A stretch of DNA of 64,000 nucleotides from NCBI GenBank assembly GCA_910583925.1, contig CAJTZJ010000003.1, positions 1 through 64,000 of the forward strand. The letters run 5' to 3'. A model generated the notes under the pieces. The model searched no databases, had not been told where the DNA came from, and worked only from the letters and a program-made list of their open reading frames with translations. Positions within the stretch are counted from its first letter, which is position 1; every line of letters starts with the position of its first letter. The translations under genes and the position numbers were made by a program. Positions 34,614 to 43,092 of the stretch are shown piece by piece. The stretch comes from an uncultured Eubacterium sp. (GTDB taxonomy: Bacteria; Bacillota; Clostridia; Oscillospirales; Acutalibacteraceae).

Positions 34614-34637
34614 AATTTCCTCCTTAAAAACAAAAAA

Positions 34638-34853
34638 TCACCCTGTAAAAACTACAGGGTGAAAAATAAATTCCACGGTTCCACCTGAATTACACAAAAT
34701 ATGTGTCACTCAAAGCCCTTAACGCAGGCATACGACCGGTATTGGCGGCTCTCGGAGATGGTGGCTTACGGCTTTTTATGCGCTTATTGCAGCTTGAAAA
34801 GCGCTCTCTGAAATAAAAAGTTTACGCAGTCTTGTTCTCGTCAAAGATTTAAT
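34638..34853 (-). promoter_or_regulatory. T-box riboswitch of thrS
   Basis: Read on the minus strand, the leader contains the GA-type motif CAGAGAGCGC, an ACC triplet just before the conserved CTCCGAG segment (Thr specifier), and the T-box sequence AGGTGGAACCGTGGAA (34671-34686). A terminator hairpin follows at 34638-34662 (TCACCCTGTA / TACAGGGTGA, then a T-rich run). Uncharged tRNA-Thr would stabilise the antiterminator and allow thrS transcription. The ACC specifier fits the gene. Confidence 0.92.
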
Positions 34854-34861
34854 ATAACATC

Positions 34862-34889
34862 ATTATATCACTATTATTTCAAATGTCAA
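34862..34889 (-). promoter_or_regulatory. thrS promoter
   Basis: On the minus strand: TTGACA (34884-34889), 16-base spacer, TATAAT (34862-34867), directly before the T-box leader. Confidence 0.8.
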
Positions 34890-34943
34890 TCCAAAATATA
34901 CTGCAAAACATACTACTATATATACTATATTATCTATAAAAAC

Positions 34944-34972
34944 TTGACAGATACAAGATATAGGTGTATTAT
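34944..34972 (+). promoter_or_regulatory. rny promoter
   Basis: TTGACA (34944-34949), 17-base spacer, TATTAT (34967-34972). It gives a leader of about 140 bases before rny, in which no RNA family was recognised. Confidence 0.65.
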
Positions 34973-35121
34973 ATTTTAGAAGTTCTATATACTGAAATAA
35001 AACTTCACAAAGATAATTTGCATTTAAACTGTACCTTTTCTGATGATTATCAACAGGCAATTTTATTGCCGAGGCATAAAAAGCCAAAAGAATTTTATAC
35101 AGAAGGAGGTGCTATTGATTT

Positions 35122-36675
35122 ATGGAAATTCCAGTTGTTATAGGCATTGCTGCTGCAGTTGCAGTTGTTTTCACCGTTTTGGGCTTCTTTATCGGCTCAT
35201 TTGTAAGAATGAAAACAAGCGAAAAGGAAATCGGATCTGCATCGCAGGAAGCAACAAGAATTATTAATAACGCATTAACCGAAGCAGAGGCTGCAAAAAA
35301 AGCAAGCCTTGTTGAAGCGAAAGACGAAATTCACAAGCTTCGTTCAGACGCAGACAGAGAAATACGCGAAAGACGAAGCGAAGTTCAAAGACAGGAAACC
35401 CGCCTAACACAGAGAGAGGAATACCTTGATAAAAAGGCAGATTCTCTTGAAGTAAAAAGCGAAAATTTAAGCCAAAAGCTTAAAGAAGCGGAAGATAACT
35501 TACATGAAATCGATAGCATCAAGAAAAGCCAGTTTGATATGCTTGAGCGTATCTCAGGTCTTACACAGGAGCAGGCAAAGGCCCAGCTTTTAAGCACACT
35601 TGAAGATGAGCTTGACACTGAAAAGAGCAAGCGTATTCTTGAGCACGAGCAAATGATCAGAGATCAGAGCGAAGTAATTGCAAGAGAAATTATAGGCACC
35701 GCTATCCAACGCTGTGCTGCCGACCATACAGCCGAAACAACCGTTTCCGTTGTTGCTCTTCCAAACGATGAAATGAAAGGAAGAATTATCGGACGAGAGG
35801 GCAGAAACATCCGCTCTCTTGAAACAATTACCGGTGTTGAGCTTATTATTGATGATACGCCGGAGGCAATTACAATCAGTTCATTTGATCCTGTAAGAAG
35901 AGAAATTGCAAGACTTACTCTTGAAAGACTTATTCAGGACGGACGAATTCATCCAACCCGAATTGAAGAAATGTTTGATAAATCTACAAGAGAGGTTAAC
36001 GCAATCATCAAGCAGGAAGGCGAAAAAGCGGTTCTTGCTGCAAATTGCGGCTCCGTTCATCCTGAGCTTATTAAGCTTCTCGGAAGATTAAAATACCGTA
36101 CCTCTTACGGACAAAGCGTTCTAAAGCACAGCCTTGAGGTAAGCTATATTGCAGGACTTATGGCTGCTGAAATCGGAGCAGATGAGAAGCAGGCCCGCAG
36201 AGCAGGTCTTCTTCACGATATTGGTAAAGCACTTGACCAGGAAATGGAAGGATCACATATTGCACTTGGTGTTGAATATGCACGCAAGTATAAAGAAAAC
36301 GAGAAAATTCTTCATGCGATTGCGGCTCACCACGGTGAAATTGAATGTAAAACGGTTGTTGCCTGCCTTGTTCAGGCAGCTGATGCAGTTTCAGCAGCAA
36401 GACCGGGTGCAAGACGAGAGAATATTGAAAACTACATCAAGCGTTTACAGCAGCTTGAAGATATTTCAACAAGCTTTGACGGTGTTGAAAGAGCATACGC
36501 TATTCAGGCAGGCCGAGAGGTTCGAGTAATGGTTAAACCGGATGCAGTAAGCGATGAAAAAATGCCTTATATTGCACACGAAATTGCAAAGAAAATTGAA
36601 TCTGAAATGGAATATCCGGGTCAGATTAAGGTGAATATCATTCGTGAATCAAGGGCATATGATATTGCTAAATAA
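35122..36675 (+). CDS. rny: Ribonuclease Y
   Basis: Membrane-anchored endoribonuclease that initiates mRNA decay. Order: N-terminal membrane helix (about 5-28), a long charged coiled coil (about 40-200), KH domain (MKGRIIGREGRNIRSLETIT), then HD domain with AGLLHDIGKALDQ and HHGEIECKT. 517 aa matches RNase Y. AGGAGGTG lies 10 bases before the ATG. Monocistronic with an intrinsic terminator just downstream. Confidence 0.97.
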   Translation: MEIPVVIGIAAAVAVVFTVLGFFIGSFVRMKTSEKEIGSASQEATRIINNALTEAEAAKKASLVEAKDEIHKLRSDADREIRERRSEVQRQETRLTQREEYLDKKADSLEVKSENLSQKLKEAEDNLHEIDSIKKSQFDMLERISGLTQEQAKAQLLSTLEDELDTEKSKRILEHEQMIRDQSEVIAREIIGTAIQRCAADHTAETTVSVVALPNDEMKGRIIGREGRNIRSLETITGVELIIDDTPEAITISSFDPVRREIARLTLERLIQDGRIHPTRIEEMFDKSTREVNAIIKQEGEKAVLAANCGSVHPELIKLLGRLKYRTSYGQSVLKHSLEVSYIAGLMAAEIGADEKQARRAGLLHDIGKALDQEMEGSHIALGVEYARKYKENEKILHAIAAHHGEIECKTVVACLVQAADAVSAARPGARRENIENYIKRLQQLEDISTSFDGVERAYAIQAGREVRVMVKPDAVSDEKMPYIAHEIAKKIESEMEYPGQIKVNIIRESRAYDIAK

Positions 36676-36710
36676 TAAGCTTTACTGATTCAGTATTCAT
36701 ATTCATTGGA

Positions 36711-36737
36711 AAAGCATAGCTTAGGCTATGCTTTTTT
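36711..36737 (+). terminator. rny terminator
   Basis: AAAGCATAGC / GCTATGCTTT stem, 4-base loop, run of six T residues. Confidence 0.9.
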
Positions 36738-36757
36738 CATTTATACAAGGAGAAAAA

Positions 36758-37672
36758 ATGAATAAAATTATTGAAATCCGAAATCTGAATAAATCCTTTG
36801 GAAATATCAAGGCAGTAAATGATTTAAGCTTTGATGTTGCCGAGGGTGAATTGTTTGCTTTTCTCGGCGTAAACGGAGCAGGAAAATCAACAACCATTAA
36901 TATTATCTGCGGACAGCTCAGCTATGACAGCGGCAGCGTTATTATTGACGCTGACAATCTTAACAGCAATAGTCAAAGCATAAAAAATGCTCTTGGCATT
37001 GTTTTTCAGAATTCCGTACTTGATAAAGCATTAACTGTTTATGATAACCTTGAAAACCGTGCCGCTCTTTACGGAATATACGGAAACAAATTCAAGGCAA
37101 GGTTGAACGAGCTTTCAGAGCTGCTTGATTTTAAAGATTTGCTTAAGCGAACAGTAGGAAAGCTCTCCGGAGGTCAGCTAAGAAGAATTGATATAGCCCG
37201 TGCATTACTGCATAATCCAAAAATTCTGATTTTGGACGAGCCTACAACAGGTCTTGATCCCCAGACAAGGAAAACACTTTGGAATGTTATCAGCATTCTT
37301 CGAAAAGAAAAAAATATGACTGTTTTCCTTACAACACATTATATGGAGGAAGCAGCAGAGGCAGACTATGTTGTAATTATTGACAGCGGTAAAATAACAG
37401 CAAAGGGTACACCTTTAGAACTGAAAAATACTTATACAGGAGATTTTATTACTCTTTACGGCACAAAGAATTCGGAAATTGAATTACTCAACTGCTCCTA
37501 TGAAAAAATCCACGATACGGTTTACCGTGTTTCTGTTGAAAACACCGAGGCGGCAACAAAGCTTATTCTTAAATATCCCGAGATTTTCCGTGATTATGAA
37601 ATTACAAAAGGAAAAATGGATGATGTATTTTTAGCAGTTACCGGCAAAAAGCTGTCAGGAGGCGAAAAATGA
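36758..37672 (+). CDS. ABC-2 exporter ATP-binding protein
   Basis: ATPase of a DrrA/NodI-type ABC exporter. Walker A GVNGAGKSTTIN, signature LSGGQLRRIDIA, Walker B ILILDEPTTGLDPQT, H-loop TTHYMEEA. A DrrA-type C-terminal extension follows the ATPase. Start ATG 36758, with AGGAG 6 bases upstream; an in-frame ATG at 36728 lies within the preceding terminator's U-tract. The stop overlaps the permease start by 4 bases (ATGA), so the two are coupled. Substrate unknown (drug or peptide types are common). Confidence 0.93.
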   Translation: MNKIIEIRNLNKSFGNIKAVNDLSFDVAEGELFAFLGVNGAGKSTTINIICGQLSYDSGSVIIDADNLNSNSQSIKNALGIVFQNSVLDKALTVYDNLENRAALYGIYGNKFKARLNELSELLDFKDLLKRTVGKLSGGQLRRIDIARALLHNPKILILDEPTTGLDPQTRKTLWNVISILRKEKNMTVFLTTHYMEEAAEADYVVIIDSGKITAKGTPLELKNTYTGDFITLYGTKNSEIELLNCSYEKIHDTVYRVSVENTEAATKLILKYPEIFRDYEITKGKMDDVFLAVTGKKLSGGEK

Positions 37673-38568
37673 GAACGCTTACTATACTTATAAAAAGAAA
37701 TGTAAAGCTCTTTTTTAAAGACAAGGGTATGTTTTTCACATCCCTTATTACGCCTATCATACTATTGGTTCTTTATTCAACATTCTTAAAAAATGTATAC
37801 AATGATTCCTTTCATTCTGCTCTGCCGGAAAACTTTACTATTCCGGATAAGCTGATAAACGGATTTGTAGGAAGCCAGATTATTTCATCCATACTTGCCG
37901 TATCCTGCGTAACGGTTTCATTCTGCGCCAATTTGCTTATGGTTCAGGACAAAGCAAACGGCACGATCAAGGATCTTACAACAACTCCGTTAAAGCGTTC
38001 TTCGCTTGCAATGAGTTACTATTTTGCTACGCTGATTTCAACTCTTATTATTTGTATTACGGCAACAGGCTTCTGCCTTGCTTATGTTGCAGGCACAGGC
38101 TGGTATATGTCTGCTTTGGATATATTCTATTTAATTCTGGATGTTATCATGCTTGTTATGTTTGGTACGGCATTGTCAAGTATCATCAACTTTTTCCTGA
38201 ATACACAAGGCCAAATGTCCGCAGTAGGCACCGTTGTAAGTTCGGGATACGGATTTATCTGCGGTGCATATATGCCGATATCTCAGTTTTCAGACGGACT
38301 TCAGAAAATCATTTCATTTTTACCCGGAACTTACGGAACATCGCTTATCCGAAACCACGCCATGCAGGGAACATTTAAGGAAATGTCTGCACTGGGTTTT
38401 CCCGATGAAATCATAGAAGCAATCAAGGATTCCGTTGATTGCAATCTGTATTTTTTTGATAACAATGTTCAGACCGAAACGATGTATCTGATACTTGCTG
38501 CTACAATTGCAATCCTTATTACAGTCTATATTATGATGAATATAATAAAAAACAAAAAAAGAAAATAG
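37669..38568 (+). CDS. ABC-2 type exporter permease
   Basis: 299-residue membrane partner of the upstream ATPase. A first helix near residues 20-40 is followed by a periplasm-side loop, then five further helices, matching the DrrB/ABC2_membrane layout. Conserved segments are QDKANGTIKDLTTTPLKR before the second helix block and GTALSSIINFF in the fourth. Start overlaps the ATPase stop. Likely homodimer with two ATPase copies. Confidence 0.9.
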   Translation: MRTLTILIKRNVKLFFKDKGMFFTSLITPIILLVLYSTFLKNVYNDSFHSALPENFTIPDKLINGFVGSQIISSILAVSCVTVSFCANLLMVQDKANGTIKDLTTTPLKRSSLAMSYYFATLISTLIICITATGFCLAYVAGTGWYMSALDIFYLILDVIMLVMFGTALSSIINFFLNTQGQMSAVGTVVSSGYGFICGAYMPISQFSDGLQKIISFLPGTYGTSLIRNHAMQGTFKEMSALGFPDEIIEAIKDSVDCNLYFFDNNVQTETMYLILAATIAILITVYIMMNIIKNKKRK

Positions 38569-38646
38569 CGATATTTAATAACATAACTGTTATTAAACAA
38601 TCATATAAGAATTAAAACTATATTAAAATCAAAAGGAGTTCACGCT

Positions 38647-38937
38647 ATGATTAAACACATTGTTTGCTTTAAGCTTAATGACAACTGCGAAGAGAAAAAA
38701 CAAGAGGCTAAAAAAGTTCTTCTTTCTATGGACGGAAAAGTAGATCTTATTAAAGCTATTGAGGTTGGAACTGATTTTCTTTCCTCCGCCCGTTCCTATG
38801 ATATTATTCTTCAGGTTACTCTTGAAAGCAAAGAGGCACTTGATTTATATCAGAAGGATGAATATCACTGCAATGAGGTTAAGCCATATATGCACAGTGT
38901 TATGGAAAGCTCTGTAGCTGTGGATTATGAATTGTAA
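38647..38937 (+). CDS. Dabb-family stress-responsive A/B barrel protein
   Basis: 96 residues, single Dabb domain: begins MIKHIVCFKLND, has a central EVGTDFLSSARSYDIILQV segment and ends with VKPYMHSVMESSVAVDYEL. These are the typical edge strands and helices of dimeric A/B-barrel proteins. AAAAGGAG lies 9 bases before the ATG. Function unknown in bacteria of this kind; no catalytic residues assigned. Confidence 0.88.
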   Translation: MIKHIVCFKLNDNCEEKKQEAKKVLLSMDGKVDLIKAIEVGTDFLSSARSYDIILQVTLESKEALDLYQKDEYHCNEVKPYMHSVMESSVAVDYEL

Positions 38938-38959
38938 TTTATAATTTTAATAATAAAAA

Positions 38960-38986
38960 ACGGACGGGTACTGCCCGCCCCCCTAC
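38960..38986. repeat. REP-like palindromic element
   Basis: GGACGGG-TACTG-CCCGCCC with a CCCTACA tail, GC-rich within AT-rich intergenic DNA. It is of the REP class mobilised by RAYT transposases, and the remnant of such a gene lies at 32457-32669. Confidence 0.65.
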
Positions 38987-39011
38987 AAAAGCTGAAAAGC
39001 TAATAAATGAA

Positions 39012-39039
39012 TTAAGGCATCTCGTTTGAGATGCCTTAA
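39012..39039. terminator. Bidirectional intrinsic terminator
   Basis: 12-bp perfect stem TTAAGGCATCTC / GAGATGCCTTAA, 4-base loop, between the convergent Dabb and ilvC genes. Confidence 0.85.
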
Positions 39040-39058
39040 ATTTATATACAATATATGC

Positions 39059-40084
39059 TTAGTTGTTGATAAGCTTATCTTCTTCATTGTTCCAGCTGTA
39101 GAGCTTACGAACTTCCTCACCAACAGCCTCTGAGCAATGCTCAGCAGCAAGCTTTCTCATAGCCTTGAAGTGTACCTGACGGCCTGCCGGGCTCATATCA
39201 AGCAAGAATTCCTTAGCAAATGTTCCATCCTGAATATCCGTAAGAATCTTCTTCATAGCCTTCTTAGTATCCTCAGTGATAATCTTAGGACCTGTAATGT
39301 AATCACCATATTCAGCAGTATTGGAAATGGAATATCTCATTCCTGCAAAACCTGACTGATAAATAAGATCTACGATAAGCTTCATTTCGTGGATACATTC
39401 AAAATAAGCATTTCTTGGATCATAGCCTGCTTCGCAAAGCGTTTCAAAGCCTGCCTGCATAAGTGCACAAACACCACCGCAGAGAACAGCCTGCTCACCG
39501 AAGAGGTCTGTTTCGGTTTCTGTTCTGAATGTTGTTTCAAGAACACCTGCACGAGCACCGCCGATGCCAAGAGCATAAGCAAGTGCCTTATCAAGAGCGT
39601 GACCTGAAGCATCCTGCTCAACAGCAACAAGACAAGGAACACCTTTGCCTGCCTGATATTCCGAACGAACTGTATGACCCGGTCCTTTTGGAGCAATCAT
39701 TGTAACATCAACAAACTTCGGCGGCTTAATTGTTCCGAAATGGATATTGAAGCCGTGAGCAAACATAAGCATATTGCCCTCTTCAAGGTTTGGCTCGATT
39801 TCATTCTTATAAACATCTGCCTGAAGCTCATCATTAATAAGAATCATAATAACATCTGCTTTTTTAGCAGCTTCAGCTGTTGTGTAAACCTCAAAGCCCT
39901 GAGCCTCTGCCTTAGCCCATGATCTGCTGCCCTCATATAAACCGATGATTACATTGCAGCCGGATTCCTTTAAGTTAAGTGCGTGTGCGTGACCCTGAGA
40001 ACCATAGCCGATAACTGCGATAGTCTGACCTGCAAGATAATCAAGGTTACAATCTGACTGATAATAAATTTTTGCGTCTGACAT
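39059..40084 (-). CDS. ilvC: Ketol-acid reductoisomerase IlvC
   Basis: Second enzyme of valine and isoleucine synthesis: converts acetolactate or acetohydroxybutyrate to the dihydroxy acid with NAD(P)H and Mg2+. N-terminal Rossmann domain with GYGSQGHAHALNL; knotted C-terminal domain with GGVCALMQAGFETL and ETETDLFGEQ supplying metal ligands. Class I length (341 aa). Start ATG 40084, with GGAGG (inside an in-frame ATG at 40099) 7-8 bases upstream. No other ilv genes nearby. Confidence 0.96.
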   Translation of the reverse strand: MSDAKIYYQSDCNLDYLAGQTIAVIGYGSQGHAHALNLKESGCNVIIGLYEGSRSWAKAEAQGFEVYTTAEAAKKADVIMILINDELQADVYKNEIEPNLEEGNMLMFAHGFNIHFGTIKPPKFVDVTMIAPKGPGHTVRSEYQAGKGVPCLVAVEQDASGHALDKALAYALGIGGARAGVLETTFRTETETDLFGEQAVLCGGVCALMQAGFETLCEAGYDPRNAYFECIHEMKLIVDLIYQSGFAGMRYSISNTAEYGDYITGPKIITEDTKKAMKKILTDIQDGTFAKEFLLDMSPAGRQVHFKAMRKLAAEHCSEAVGEEVRKLYSWNNEEDKLINN

Positions 40085-40203
40085 TTTAATTTCCTCCATT
40101 AAAATTTATTTCAAACGGGTTGTATGACTACCCGCCTGTATTTTTGTTAATTCTTATTATATATTGCCTGTTGTCTAATGTCAACAGCAAATTTAAATTA
40201 TTT

Positions 40204-40860
40204 TTAAAGACATTCAATTGCATGAATAATATGAAGCTTCATGGCAGTTCTTGCACCTTCGGGATTTCTTTTCTTTATAAACTCCATAATAAGCCTGTCA
40301 TCCTTAAGATTATCCTCGCTTACATCCTGATCCTGTGTAAGAACCACAACGCCCTTTTTAATCGCATTAAATATAATCGGCATAAACTGCTTAACAAAGG
40401 AATTATGCGTTGCATTTGCAATACTTTCGTGAAATTTCTGTTCCTCAAAGGTTCTGTCTTCGCCGCTTAAAATCTTTTTTTCAATTTCTTCTCCATAATA
40501 GCAGATTGTTTCAATTTCCTCATCTGTAGCTCGCTCTGCCGCTAAATAAGCACATTCCGGTTCAAACATAAGACGCATTTCAAACAAATCCTCCAGACCG
40601 GAGGCTATGTCGTTCAGATCACCAGAATTGATTATAGTTGTTGAAGTAACAAAGGTACCCTTTCCCCTTTTAATTTCAACCATTCCGTTTGTTGTAAGCA
40701 CCTTGATAGCCTCTCTTAAGGTTGAACGGCTTACGCCAAGCTCACCTGCAAAATCATTTTCATTAGGCAGCTTATCCCCGATTGAAAAGCGGTTTTCTTC
40801 CTCTATCATTTTTATAATACGCTGTGCAGTGCTGTCTGCAAGCATTGCCGAATTACTCAT
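40204..40860 (-). CDS. FadR/GntR-type transcriptional regulator (FCD domain)
   Basis: Two-domain DNA-binding regulator: an N-terminal winged helix (ENDFAGELGVSRSTLREAIK, wing KRGKGTFVT), and a C-terminal FCD helical domain (about 85-215) with conserved acidic and His positions (EQKFHESIANATHNSF, MKLHIIHAIE) that usually bind a metal and an organic acid. The natural ligand is unknown. It is 119 bases upstream of ilvC on the same strand. A palindrome upstream of its own promoter suggests autoregulation. Confidence 0.9.
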   Translation of the reverse strand: MSNSAMLADSTAQRIIKMIEEENRFSIGDKLPNENDFAGELGVSRSTLREAIKVLTTNGMVEIKRGKGTFVTSTTIINSGDLNDIASGLEDLFEMRLMFEPECAYLAAERATDEEIETICYYGEEIEKKILSGEDRTFEEQKFHESIANATHNSFVKQFMPIIFNAIKKGVVVLTQDQDVSEDNLKDDRLIMEFIKKRNPEGARTAMKLHIIHAIECL

Positions 40861-40880
40861 ACATACACCTCTTTTTATAC

Positions 40881-40933
40881 ATCATAACACAGCAAGAAGT
40901 AAAAAGTCAACAAGTTGTATGATGTCTTACAAC
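40881..40933 (-). promoter_or_regulatory. Regulator promoter with palindromic operator
   Basis: On the minus strand: TTGACT (40905-40910), 18-base spacer, TATGAT (40881-40886). Just upstream of the -35 is the palindrome GTTGTATGATGTCTTACAAC (40914-40933). A half-site-like GTTGTATGAC also occurs at 40118-40127, shortly before ilvC. Confidence 0.6.
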
Positions 40934-41055
40934 TAAAGCTTACAAATATTTCTAAAAAATCAATCAAATATGCGTGATTTACTTGTAAAATAAGATGAAT
41001 AGTAGTAATATAGCATTAAATAATATATAATTTATTTATAAAGAAGTGGTACTAT

Positions 41056-42288
41056 ATGAATAAAGCGCAGGAATTAAGATTTTATATTGAAGCACTTTGC
41101 GTTTACGATTTAAAGAAGGATGAGGTTATTGCCTCTCTTCTTGACCTTTTACAAAATATCAACAGCGAAAGAGTGCTTGAAAAACAGAGTGAATTTTTCA
41201 GGAAGGTAACCGGTCATAAATCCTTTGCAGGCTATGTTTCAAAGTTGATTCTGACAGATGACAATGCTTTTACAAAAGCTGCTGCAAGCGGAAAAATAGG
41301 AGAACTGCCGTCAGCGGTTTTAAACGGCGTTAAAAGTGACCTTACAAAGCTTGAAGCTATTGCTTTCATTAAACCTGAGGATATTTACAATTCAGTTGAA
41401 AATAATGATTTAAAAGAGGTTTTAAAAACGCTTCCTGCCTGGGAAAGCGGAAAAACGGCAGCACCGCTTGAAACAAACTGGAACAAGCAGATTGATACTC
41501 TTATTGAATATTATAGAAAGAACGGCTATGGCATGTATTCAAAATACACTGCCTTTACATGGAGAAATCACAGCCTTTGCCCTATTACATCAACAGATTC
41601 CATAACCCTTTCGGATTTAAAAAATTATGAACTTCAGCGCAGAAAGGTTATTGATAATACCGAAAGCTTTGTTAACGGCTATCCATCAAACAATGTATTG
41701 CTTTACGGCGACAGAGGCACAGGAAAAAGCTCTACAGTGCACGCAGTTTTAAACGAATATGCAAAAGAGGGACTTAGAATGATTGAAATATCAAAAAGTG
41801 ATATTTCAGATTTAACATTAATAAGAGAGATTCTGGCAGACAGCCCGATGAAATTCATTATTTTCATTGATGATTTGTGCTTTGACAGCCACGACGATTC
41901 CTTCGGTGAATTAAAGGCTGCACTTGAGGGAAGCCTTTGCGGAAGAAAACACAACACCATTATTTACGCAACATCAAACAGACGGCATCTTATCAAAGAA
42001 AGCTTTTCTGACAGAGAAAATGATATAAACAGAAATGACATTATGCAGGAGCAGCTAAGCCTTTCAGACCGATTCGGACTTTCCATAACATTTATTAATC
42101 CCGATAAAAAGGATTACCTTGATATCGTTGATAAAATTGCGAAAGACAGAATGCTTTCCGTAAATCAGGATAAGCTTCACCTAGTTGCAGAGCAATGGGC
42201 TTCACGCAAGGGCGGCAGATCGCCAAGATGTGCAAAGCAATTTATAGACTTTGTTGAAAGCGCTGAAAAGCGAGGAAAAGAATGGTAA
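41056..42288 (+). CDS. DUF815 family AAA-type ATP-binding protein
   Basis: 410-residue P-loop ATPase of the DUF815 family. Walker A YGDRGTGKSSTV and Walker B FIIFIDDLCFD are clear, followed by sensor-like IYATSNRRHLI and an arginine-containing lid (SDRFGLSITF). The first 190 residues are helical and family-specific. Function of the family is not established. GTGGT lies a few bases before the ATG. Monocistronic, followed by a two-component operon. Confidence 0.88.
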   Translation: MNKAQELRFYIEALCVYDLKKDEVIASLLDLLQNINSERVLEKQSEFFRKVTGHKSFAGYVSKLILTDDNAFTKAAASGKIGELPSAVLNGVKSDLTKLEAIAFIKPEDIYNSVENNDLKEVLKTLPAWESGKTAAPLETNWNKQIDTLIEYYRKNGYGMYSKYTAFTWRNHSLCPITSTDSITLSDLKNYELQRRKVIDNTESFVNGYPSNNVLLYGDRGTGKSSTVHAVLNEYAKEGLRMIEISKSDISDLTLIREILADSPMKFIIFIDDLCFDSHDDSFGELKAALEGSLCGRKHNTIIYATSNRRHLIKESFSDRENDINRNDIMQEQLSLSDRFGLSITFINPDKKDYLDIVDKIAKDRMLSVNQDKLHLVAEQWASRKGGRSPRCAKQFIDFVESAEKRGKEW

Positions 42289-42391
42289 AATTTAGTTTAT
42301 AAAATCTTAACAAATTTCATTTTTTGTTTACCGAAATATAAAATTATGAACAAAAACGAATGGTAATATATAACCAAAAGGAGAAATGATT

Positions 42392-43087
42392 ATGAGCAAT
42401 AAAATTCTGGTTGTAGATGATGATCTTCACATCTGCGAATTACTTAAACTTTATCTTGAAAACGAAAACTACACGGTTTATGTTGCAAATGACGGACAGG
42501 CTGCCGTTGAAACCTTTGCTGCAAAATCACCCGATCTTGTTTTACTTGATATAATGCTTCCGAAAATGGATGGCTGGCAGGTTTGTCGGGAAATCCGCAA
42601 ATCCTCAACGGCACCAATCATTATGCTTAGTGCAAAGGGCGAAACCTTTGACAAGGTGCTAGGTCTTGAGCTCGGCGCAGATGATTATGTTACCAAGCCA
42701 TTTGAAGCAAAAGAGGTTATGGCAAGAATCAAGGCGGTTCTGCGCCGTTCCAAAGGCGACAGCGAAGCTGCATCAGATGATAAGAAAACGGTTGTATATG
42801 ACAAGCTTGAGATAAATATAGTTAATTACGAGCTTAAGGTTAACGGCGAAGCAATCGATACACCGCCTAAAGAGCTTGAGCTTATTTATCATTTTGCATC
42901 AAATCCAAACAGAGTTTACACAAGAGATCAGCTTTTAGACGAGGTTTGGGGATTTGATTATTACGGAGATTCAAGAACCGTAGATGTTCATGTAAAAAGA
43001 CTTCGTGAAAAGCTTGAGGGAGTTTCCGATAAATGGACTCTGAAAACCGTTTGGGGAGTCGGCTACAAATTTGAAACCAAGGAATAA
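42392..43087 (+). CDS. OmpR-family response regulator
   Basis: Receiver domain (acidic VDDD, phospho-Asp53 in LLDIMLPKMDG, Lys in TKPFE) and a winged-helix output domain with the typical GDSRTVDVHVKRLREKLE. Start ATG 42392, with AAGGAG 8 bases upstream; ATG 42386 is too close to that site. The kinase gene follows after 5 bases. The third gene is an HtrA-like protease, so a cell-envelope stress role similar to CssRS is likely but not proven. Confidence 0.93.
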   Translation: MSNKILVVDDDLHICELLKLYLENENYTVYVANDGQAAVETFAAKSPDLVLLDIMLPKMDGWQVCREIRKSSTAPIIMLSAKGETFDKVLGLELGADDYVTKPFEAKEVMARIKAVLRRSKGDSEAASDDKKTVVYDKLEINIVNYELKVNGEAIDTPPKELELIYHFASNPNRVYTRDQLLDEVWGFDYYGDSRTVDVHVKRLREKLEGVSDKWTLKTVWGVGYKFETKE

Positions 43088-43092
43088 AGCCG

